Origin: Nitrospirota bacterium
Lineage (GTDB): Bacteria; Nitrospirota; Thermodesulfovibrionia; Thermodesulfovibrionales; JdFR-88
Assembly: GCA_021825785.1 (NCBI GenBank)
Contig: JAKAGP010000030.1
Coordinates: 1-10,099, forward strand
Direction: 5' to 3'
DNA: 10,099 nt
Below, piece by piece: positions 6,354-10,099 of this stretch. A program made the position numbers and the translations under genes. How positions within the stretch are numbered: position 1 is the first letter of the stretch; each line of letters starts with the position of its first letter. The notes under the pieces are model-generated. The model did no database searches. It was not told the origin of the DNA and worked only from the letters and a program-made list of their open reading frames with translations.

Positions 6354-6559
6354 AGTTCCACCCACTGCGCATTTTCCGGGATTACACAGACGCAATGGTG
6401 ACAACCAGCGCCGCCGCTCTTCCAAAAATAAAAACTGTCGAAGCGCGGGCTGTAGCTGATGTAGCTCCCTTCGATAAAGAGACTGTCCTCCAGGGTTTGC
6501 TCCCCATCGAAGGCCAGCAACAGGACCCTTTCACTGCTAAGGCGAATTTCAATTTTCAC
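6350..6559 (-). CDS. Small hypothetical protein with a CHHC motif (69 aa)
   Basis: A GTG start at 6557-6559 overlaps the previous TGA as GTGA, with GGAGG five bases upstream; the stop overlaps the next ATG as ATGA. The protein is mostly beta-like (MKIEIRLSSERVLLLAFDGE, then SLFIEGSYISYS) and closes with GAGCHHCVCVI at residues 51-60, a compact possible metal-binding motif, then PENAQWVEL. No family is recognised. The frame continues upstream to 6712 only as a shadow of the neighbour, so the short form is preferred. Confidence 0.75.
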   Translation of the reverse strand: MKIEIRLSSERVLLLAFDGEQTLEDSLFIEGSYISYSPRFDSFYFWKSGGAGCHHCVCVIPENAQWVEL

Positions 6560-7050
6560 TTGGACCCTCCATGTTCGATTTCCTTCAGGAAAAGCATCCT
6601 CTTGAGCTTTTCTGATTTCTTGCGGCTGATATCCTCGTCCAGCTTCTGTATCTCCGCGCGCAGGGCCTCCGGGCCGGGCAGCATGAAAAGCCCTGAATGG
6701 CGGGAGAGGCATTCGGCAGCGCGGCGCTGGCCGCCTGTTGCTACGACAAACGCGGGAAGGTATTTTGCGGGGATTGAATGAGGATGGCTTTCGGCTGTCC
6801 AGTTATTCAGCGTGGTTAGCGTGATCTCCGTGCCGGCCAGGTCCGTCATCCTGGCGGCAACCTCGGCCCTGGACAGCTCGCGCCCGGTTTCGTCCTGGGC
6901 GTGCCTGATGTCTTCACTGATGGCTGCATTCAGTTCCTTCTCGATGTCCAGGCTGCCGCGTGGCGGGTTGCCCGACTGCCTGGCGAGCTGCTCGGCCCGG
7001 CGCACCCATTCAAAGAGGGGCAATGACGATTCTTTTTTCCGCTTAGTCAT
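6556..7050 (-). CDS. Phage HTH regulatory-type protein (164 aa)
   Basis: The central section, residues about 40-105, has the pattern of a phage DNA-binding family I have seen in many transposable and temperate phages: ELNAAISEDIRHAQDETGR, then LSRAEVAARMTDLAG (helix-turn), TEITLTTLNNWTAES and a conserved proline-rich end IPAKYLPAFVVATGG. It is followed by a hydrophobic patch and a charged coiled-coil helix (EALRAEIQKLDEDISRKKSE, 128-147). The ATG at 7048-7050 has GGTGGGG four bases upstream; the frame stays open to 7161 through the intergenic repeats, and that part is rejected. It is likely a second early transcriptional regulator after the Cro/Ner-like gene. Confidence 0.82.
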   Translation of the reverse strand: MTKRKKESSLPLFEWVRRAEQLARQSGNPPRGSLDIEKELNAAISEDIRHAQDETGRELSRAEVAARMTDLAGTEITLTTLNNWTAESHPHSIPAKYLPAFVVATGGQRRAAECLSRHSGLFMLPGPEALRAEIQKLDEDISRKKSEKLKRMLFLKEIEHGGSK

Positions 7051-7104
7051 TTCCCCACCGGGCAAAAAAAGGGTATAATTGCGCATCAAAAAAAGCGGGC
7101 GCGA

Positions 7105-7146
7105 CGGGGAGGTTAGGCACCGCCGCACCCTGAGCGGGGAGGTTAG
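7105..7146. repeat. Pair of 12-bp direct repeats, 30 bp apart
   Basis: CGGGGAGGTTAG occurs at 7105-7116 and again at 7135-7146, exactly identical. The start-to-start distance of 30 bp is close to three helical turns, so proteins bound to both would lie on one face of the DNA. They sit upstream of the 164-aa HTH gene. They could be operator sites, for that protein or the Cro-like protein, or a remnant of a small dispersed element. The repeat is seen directly; its role is inferred. Confidence 0.6.
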
Positions 7147-7154
7147 TACGGAGC

Positions 7155-7184
7155 TTGTCATTCCGGCTTGTCCGGAATCTTTCC
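7155..7184. repeat. REP-like palindromic repeat, copy B, intergenic
   Basis: The same 30-base element as at 3422-3451 with a single difference (T for C near the right end). Here it is intergenic, just beyond the stop of the Cro-like gene, which is the usual place for REP-type elements. As RNA it would form a stem that could block 3' exonucleases or slow transcription, but no T-run follows on the minus strand to make it a standard terminator. Confidence 0.82.
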
Positions 7185-7185
7185 A

Positions 7186-7398
7186 TTATGCCGCTCTCCT
7201 GCCGTGGCCGTCGCGCGGCCAGAGGAGCTCCGGTTTCATCTGGAGCACATCCGCTATGAACAGCTGGACCCTGGCCGATGTGCGCTTGCGGTTTACCACT
7301 TGGCTGAAAAACTGCTGCGTGACGTTGATCCTGCCCGCGAGGTCGGCCTGCTTGAGGCCCCTCAGCACCAGCATTGCTTTGACATTTGGCTTTTTCAC
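7186..7398 (-). CDS. Cro/Ner-like HTH regulator, first gene of the early operon (70 aa)
   Basis: A compact helix-turn-helix protein of the XRE/Cro type. MLVLRGLKQADLAGRINVTQ (residues 9-28) gives the first two helices with the turn at GRINV, and QFFSQVVNRKRTSARVQ is the recognition helix and the following loop. In Mu, Ner is of similar size, is made first, and represses both the early and repressor promoters. The GTG at 7396-7398 follows AAGGAG with nine bases between. It diverges from the repressor gene, with about 100 bp between them containing the early promoter and the operator-like boxes. The sequence looks more Cro/XRE than true Ner, so I call it by role. It is expected to bind in the 7433-7480 region. 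Confidence 0.87.
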   Translation of the reverse strand: MKKPNVKAMLVLRGLKQADLAGRINVTQQFFSQVVNRKRTSARVQLFIADVLQMKPELLWPRDGHGRRAA

Positions 7399-7432
7399 TT
7401 TTTTTTACTCCTTAAAGGCTGATTTCTTAGCC

Positions 7433-7480
7433 ACGTTCAGATTAATCCATATTTATGAACGTTGTCAAGATAAAAGTTCA
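7433..7480. promoter_or_regulatory. Candidate operator array, three alternating ACGTTCA-like boxes
   Basis: ACGTTCA at 7433-7439 (plus), its exact reverse TGAACGT at 7456-7462, and AAGTTCA at 7474-7480 (plus). Boxes two and three also read as the 7-bp inverted repeat TATGAAC (7454-7460) and GTTCATA (7476-7482). Centres lie 23 and 18 bp apart, about two helical turns. One box lies near the expected early transcription start, one mostly within the -35/-10 spacer and one upstream of the -35, so occupancy would block the early promoter. A weaker TGAAT follows at the repressor start. The pattern is seen; binding is inferred. Confidence 0.6.
7441..7468 (-). promoter_or_regulatory. Candidate early-operon promoter
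   Basis: On the minus strand a perfect TTGACA (-35) at 7468-7463 is followed after 16 bases by ATTAAT (-10) at 7446-7441, four of six matches to TATAAT. Transcription would begin near 7434, leaving a roughly 35-base leader before the Cro-like GTG start. It overlaps the operator-like boxes. This is the best sigma-70-type promoter visible in the window. Confidence 0.65.
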
Positions 7481-7496
7481 TATTGGAATCACTTAT

Positions 7497-8339
7497 ATGA
7501 ATAACTTTTCTGGAGTAATAGGGCGTTTAAAGAGTTGCTTAAGCCTGAAGCACGATGCCGATATTGCTGATTTATTAGGCTTAAGCAAAACTGCCTTTGC
7601 TGAGAGGAAAAGAAGAGAGAGCATTCCTACGGACAAAATAGCCTTATTGTGCAAGCGAGAATCCATAAATATGGACTGGCTTTTAACTGGCAAGGGATGG
7701 ATGTACTCGCCTGACCACCCCGAGACAGCTGAGGCATGGATGCGGGCACAGCTTATGGAGCGCGTCGAAAAGGTCGTGATAGTCACTTACCGCCCAATGG
7801 GAGGCGGCGGAATGGCAAACGGCTTTGTCGTTAAGAAAGCGACCGGCATTATTTCCATGAGCGGCGACGAAACACGCTCAGGCTATAAAGGCACAGGACC
7901 GTATGCGTACCGGAATATTCTGAAAATATTGGAAGACAAGAACTATGAAGTAGCGCAAGTAAAAATACTCGACCGTGAGGAATCCGGCAAGCTGGATTCC
8001 TCTGATCTTACTGGCTATATCGAACGCACCGCACAACCCGGTATAGTCCAGGATGAATTAATTGACCTGGATTACGAGGGAAACAGGATTTTTAGTTCTA
8101 AAAGACCGGGCGCTCCTACTGCACCTGAAATTGGGGCAAATAAGCAGGTTTTCGATCTCGGCCTGATGAAAGAAATAATACAAACCGTCGAGGAGATATT
8201 CCAGAAAGAGCAGCTTCACCTTCCGCCCGCCAAAAAGGCCGAGCTTATCGTGCTTATATATGAAGAGATCGCCGAGGACCGTTCTAAAATATCATCCCTG
8301 CCTGGCAGGGTTTTGAAACTCGTAAAACTGGCGTCATAA
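7497..8339 (+). CDS. CI-type phage repressor without a visible S24 peptidase (280 aa)
   Basis: Residues 1-68 match the phage CI repressor HTH domain: GVIGRLKSCLSLKHDADIAD, LLGLSKTAFAERKRRESIPT and the signature ending INMDWLLTGKGW (57-68). The expected job is maintaining lysogeny by repressing the early promoter. The middle section (residues 90-200, VEKVVIVTYRPMGGGGMANG onward) does not look like the LexA/S24 self-cleaving domain, and I find no clear Ser-Lys dyad. The C-terminal 60 residues are helical (MKEIIQTVEEIFQ, LPPAKKAELIVLIYEEIAED), a tail I associate with repressors of this type and with oligomerisation. Start: ATG at 7497 lines up with the HTH domain and has a weak GGAA nine bases upstream; an in-frame ATG at 7455 would run through the operators and has no ribosome site. 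Base composition looks AT-richer than in the early operon. Confidence 0.86.
   Translation: MNNFSGVIGRLKSCLSLKHDADIADLLGLSKTAFAERKRRESIPTDKIALLCKRESINMDWLLTGKGWMYSPDHPETAEAWMRAQLMERVEKVVIVTYRPMGGGGMANGFVVKKATGIISMSGDETRSGYKGTGPYAYRNILKILEDKNYEVAQVKILDREESGKLDSSDLTGYIERTAQPGIVQDELIDLDYEGNRIFSSKRPGAPTAPEIGANKQVFDLGLMKEIIQTVEEIFQKEQLHLPPAKKAELIVLIYEEIAEDRSKISSLPGRVLKLVKLAS
7977..8002. repeat. Strong 9-bp-arm palindrome within the repressor gene
   Basis: GAGGAATCC (7977-7985) and GGATTCCTC (7994-8002) are exact reverse complements around the 8-base loop GGCAAGCT. It encodes residues near EESGKLDSSD of the repressor. The core resembles, but does not match, the REP-like element found twice elsewhere here. 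It may be a decayed repeat absorbed into coding sequence, or a message hairpin. Confidence 0.55.
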
Positions 8340-8350
8340 GAGGGGACATC

Positions 8351-8968
8351 ATGACCGAGAGGAAGGAAAAGATCATCAGTTTTTTAAAAGAGGCCCAGCG
8401 GCGCGGCGCGAGGAAGACGGCCCGGCAAGCACCACCGCCCCCGCCCATGGCTGATTTTATCGTAAACGGAGACGGGAATATAACGGCCGGTCGGGACGTA
8501 AATATCAACGCGCGTGTAACCAAAAGATATAAAGTTAATCCTACAGCCGAGCATATTACCCCAGCGCAGAAACAGACAATTCAAGAAAAGTTGACCGAGC
8601 TGGTGGATATCGGCGTAATAGCCGGCAAGTCGCGGGATGAACTGTTTCCTCATTGGTGGGGCCGATTAAAAAGGAAATTCAGGGCAAGCACCTATCATGA
8701 ATTATTCCAGGACCAATACGACGATGTCCTATTGTGGCTTGCTCAGCAAAAAGCCATCCTGAGGCCGAAGCTGCGCCGCCGTGATAACGATGCCTGGCGG
8801 AAAGAGCATTACACGGCGATCTGGACTAAAACGCGGGCGCTGGGAATTTCAAAACCGCAGGTGTATGAGCTTGTCGCTATTAAGCTTGGCAAAGCGGTGG
8901 AATCCCTGACGGAATTAGGCGAACGTGACCTGAAAAAACTGTATGGAATTATCATGAGGTTAAAATGA
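8351..8968 (+). CDS. ORF6C-like phage protein with an N-terminal G-N-x-AGRDVN motif (205 aa)
   Basis: Three parts are visible. Residues 1-33 are a basic helix ending in a proline run (APPPPPM). Residues 38-52 hold VNGDGNITAGRDVNI, a motif shared with the next gene. Residues 68-205 start ITPAQKQTIQEKLTELVDIG and continue PHWWGRLKRKFRASTYHELF, then YDDVLLWLAQ; that section resembles the ORF6C domain found at the C-terminus of phage antirepressors. No Rha/ANT-type domain is seen, so an antirepressor role is only a possibility. ATG at 8351 has GAGGGG five bases upstream and is 11 bases after the repressor stop, so the two are probably cotranscribed. It overlaps the next gene by ATGA. Binding of nucleic acid is likely from the basic helices (RRKDN-type runs near 139-150). 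Confidence 0.78.
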   Translation: MTERKEKIISFLKEAQRRGARKTARQAPPPPPMADFIVNGDGNITAGRDVNINARVTKRYKVNPTAEHITPAQKQTIQEKLTELVDIGVIAGKSRDELFPHWWGRLKRKFRASTYHELFQDQYDDVLLWLAQQKAILRPKLRRRDNDAWRKEHYTAIWTKTRALGISKPQVYELVAIKLGKAVESLTELGERDLKKLYGIIMRLK

Positions 8969-9369
8969 CCCGTGGCCAGGACAAGAAAATCGAAGTCACA
9001 GGGAACAATAATACTGTTGCCGGCCGCGATGTAAATATCGCCATTGCAAAACCAGTCTCAGGCCCTTACATGGTCTCATGCCCTAATTGCGGCCGCTCGA
9101 TTTCCGCCGAGGCCGATAGCTGCCTGGATTGCGGACATCCCGTGAAAAAACATTTACAGAAAGAGCAGTATAAAAAAGCGCAGGAGGCCGTTTTAAAAAT
9201 TTGCCTGGCATTCACCACTGCGTTTGTTATCTTGGAATTTCTCGTTTTGCATGTTCGAAACGGCATATGGAAAAACTACCTGACCCTTGCTGTTGTAATA
9301 AGTTTATTTTTTGCTCTACTGTATTGGGGTTTCTTTCATCTGTTTAGCGAAAAGGCGAAGGGGAGATAG
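8965..9369 (+). CDS. Zinc-ribbon protein with two membrane spans and a G-N-N-N-AGRDVN motif (134 aa)
   Basis: The N-terminus contains VTGNNNTVAGRDVNI at residues 11-25, the same motif as the previous protein. A zinc ribbon follows, CPNCGRSISAEADSCLDCG (C39, C42, C53, C56), a short charged helix (KKHLQKEQYKKAQEA), then two hydrophobic spans (about 77-97 and 105-126) separated by the loop HVRNGIWKNY; the C-terminus is basic (SEKAKGR). The topology should be N-in and C-in, placing the zinc ribbon and repeat motif in the cytoplasm, anchored at the inner membrane. ATG overlaps the upstream TGA as ATGA, so expression is coupled. Shared motif and coupled translation suggest the two proteins act together; their function is not known to me. 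Confidence 0.78.
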   Translation: MTRGQDKKIEVTGNNNTVAGRDVNIAIAKPVSGPYMVSCPNCGRSISAEADSCLDCGHPVKKHLQKEQYKKAQEAVLKICLAFTTAFVILEFLVLHVRNGIWKNYLTLAVVISLFFALLYWGFFHLFSEKAKGR

Positions 9370-9412
9370 GGCGATCCAGAGCAGCCCGGACCCACAAAAA
9401 AGAGGAGGGGAA

Positions 9413-9766
9413 ATGAAAGCGCTTTTGATTGCCGCCCTGGCTCTGTTACTGACCGCCTGGGCCGGGCAAGCGCAGGCCCGATCTCATTATTCCTATTATC
9501 ATCATTACCATAAGCGTCATTATGGATATCATTATTATCGGCGGCACGATTACTGGCGGCACGCTCACAAATACAAGCGAAGCGCGGCGGCGAAAGACGC
9601 TTTCAAGCGGGCTCATCCGTGCCCGTCAACGGGTAAGGCATACGGTGCTTGTCCCGGCTGGGTCATCGATCACATCGTGCCTCTGAAGCGCGGCGGCGCG
9701 GACGATCCTTCCAATATGCAATGGCAGACAATTGAGGCCGCGAAAGAAAAAGACAAATGGGAATAG
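9413..9766 (+). CDS. Sec-exported HNH-type endonuclease-like protein (117 aa)
   Basis: Residues 1-22 are a clear signal peptide: MK, hydrophobic ALLIAALALLLTAWAG, and an AQA cleavage-type end. A His/Tyr-rich, basic segment follows (residues 23-55, with repeated HY and YHKRHYGYHYY). The C-terminal domain has the conserved HPCPSTGK (68-75), ACPGWVIDHIVPLKRGGAD (79-97, with D86-H87) and SNMQWQT (100-106), the core of a small HNH nuclease family common in phages and bacteria. In this family the final position is Lys-type (AKEKDKWE), and two Cys (70, 80) may form a disulfide once exported. ATG at 9413 follows GAGGAGGGG; the longer frame to 9311 has no support. An exported HNH nuclease is unusual, as most are cytoplasmic and act in packaging or homing. 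It is likely in the periplasm. Confidence 0.83.
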   Translation: MKALLIAALALLLTAWAGQAQARSHYSYYHHYHKRHYGYHYYRRHDYWRHAHKYKRSAAAKDAFKRAHPCPSTGKAYGACPGWVIDHIVPLKRGGADDPSNMQWQTIEAAKEKDKWE

Positions 9767-9776
9767 GAGGGGCAGA

Positions 9777-10099
9777 GTGAAAAGGGTAATAATGGCCGGT
9801 TTGGTTTTAAGCCTGGCCGCCACGGCGTCGGCGGATATCCGCGAATACTGCGCAAGCGTGTTCCACGATAGCTATTCTTTGCAGGAGATCTGTATCCAGC
9901 AGGAAGAGAACGCGAAAGAGCAGGTTGAATCCAGCGGCGCGCCGTCAGATATAAAAGGATACTGCGCAAAAACATTCAAAGACAGCTATTCCCTGCAAGC
10001 CTCGTGCATCCGGCAGGAGGAAGATGCGAAAGATCAGATCGAGGCCAGCGCCGCTCCGGCGAAAATTAAAAAATATTGCGCAAAAACATTCAGCGGCAG
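9777..10099 (+). CDS. Partial secreted protein of 38-residue cysteine repeats
   Basis: Starts GTG at 9777-9779, four bases after AGGAGGGG, ten bases after the HNH stop; the right window edge cuts it off after about 107 codons. Residues 1-19 are a signal peptide (MKRVIMAGLVLSLAATASA). Then two complete 38-residue repeats and the beginning of a third follow, each with the pattern I-x-x-YCA-x-x-F-x-DSYSLQ-x-x-C-I-x-QEE-x-AK-x-Q. Each complete repeat has one Cys pair (14 residues apart), which would form a disulfide in the periplasm. The pattern recalls a repeat seen in other secreted bacterial proteins with the form C-x(n)-D-x-x-M/L-x-x-x-C-I-x-x-Q; I hold that recollection loosely. The function is unknown. 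It may be cotranscribed with the HNH gene. The C-terminus must be found in the flanking sequence. Confidence 0.78.
   Translation, partial: MKRVIMAGLVLSLAATASADIREYCASVFHDSYSLQEICIQQEENAKEQVESSGAPSDIKGYCAKTFKDSYSLQASCIRQEEDAKDQIEASAAPAKIKKYCAKTFSG
9834..10099 (+). repeat. Tandem 114-bp coding repeats
   Basis: Repeat units start at 9834, 9948 and 10062 and are each 114 bp (38 codons); the third is cut by the window edge. Protein identity is higher between units two and three at the shared start (YCAKTF in both) than with the first (YCASVF), as expected from recent tandem duplication on the right-hand side. Confidence 0.85.

Larger units (their letters stand above)
7051..7185. other. 135-bp gap between the Cro-like gene and the rest of the early operon
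   Basis: This is the largest break in an otherwise tightly packed operon. It holds two A-tracts (7064-7070 and 7088-7094), two 12-bp direct repeats and a REP-like palindrome. I see no convincing complete -35/-10 pair on the minus strand, although TTATAC (minus strand, near 7072-7077) resembles a -10. It may act as a secondary regulatory point that lets the Cro-like gene be expressed separately from the transposition genes. Confidence 0.45.

Noticed and set aside
7074..7079. Perfect TATAAT on the plus strand
   Set aside because: No matching -35 at the right distance and it would transcribe antisense into the Cro-like gene; probably chance within an A/T-rich tract.
7051..7161. N-terminal extension of the 164-aa HTH protein
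   Set aside because: It would translate the intergenic A-tracts and direct repeats; ATG at 7050 has a suitable ribosome site.
8296..8314. Terminator-like CCCTG-CCTGG-CAGGG followed by TTTT on the plus strand
   Set aside because: It lies inside the repressor coding sequence, 25 bases before the stop, with a very short stem and T-run; downstream genes follow closely, so a terminator there is unlikely.
7399..10099. Phage left end (attL, TG...CA terminus or MuA-binding repeats) to the right of the repressor
   Set aside because: In Mu the left end lies shortly beyond the repressor, but I found no recognisable end sequence or family of repeated MuA-binding sites here, so I do not place a boundary.
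1..10099. CRISPR array, tRNA or rRNA genes
   Set aside because: No regularly spaced direct repeats of CRISPR size, no cloverleaf-like segment with a typical T-arm and no rRNA-like sequence were seen by eye.

Overview
This window carries the early (left-end) control and transposition region of a Mu-like transposable phage or prophage, plus a second gene block running the other way. The evidence is the gene order: a CI-type repressor diverging from a small Cro/Ner-like gene, then small DNA-binding proteins, a DDE transposase (MuA family), an AAA+ ATPase (MuB family), small cysteine-rich genes and a Gam-type DNA-end protector. No ribosomal, tRNA or core metabolic genes are present, and no late genes, so I cannot say whether this is an integrated prophage, a free phage genome or a partial remnant. 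Strong Shine-Dalgarno sites, a Sec signal peptide and the phage families suggest a Gram-negative-type bacterium. A palindromic REP-like repeat occurs twice; such repeats are usually host-genome elements. I cannot name the host lineage with confidence.

Minus strand, about 7398 down to 1 (early operon). The order is: Cro/Ner-like protein; HTH protein (164 aa); 69-aa protein; winged-helix protein; 308-aa coiled-coil protein; MuA; MuB; four small genes (80-aa CxxC protein, 28-aa membrane peptide, 142-aa Cys-rich protein, 139-aa multi-zinc-knuckle protein); Gam; 75-aa protein; and a gene running off the left edge. Most junctions are ATGA/GTGA overlaps, a direct TAA-ATG abutment or a short overlap, so this looks like one translationally coupled transcription unit. 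The exceptions are the 135-bp Cro-to-next-gene gap and the 50-bp MuA-MuB gap; the first holds repeats and the second a hairpin.

Switch region, about 7399-7496. A perfect TTGACA -35 with a fair -10 faces the early operon. Three ACGTTCA-like boxes, in alternating orientation and about two helical turns apart, lie over this promoter. They are the best operator candidates for the repressor and/or the Cro-like protein.

Plus strand, 7497 to the right edge. The order is: repressor; ORF6C-like protein; zinc-ribbon membrane protein; Sec-exported HNH-type protein; and a secreted protein built of 38-residue cysteine repeats that runs off the right edge. The second and third genes overlap by ATGA and share a short G-N-N/G-N-x-x-A-G-R-D-V-N-I motif. 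The exported pair could be lysogenic-conversion or accessory cargo, but the phage end was not located, so it could also be host DNA.

The most notable points are the REP-like repeat that encodes part of the transposase C-terminus, the operator array, the cysteine-rich cassette between MuB and Gam, and the exported HNH plus Cys-repeat pair.
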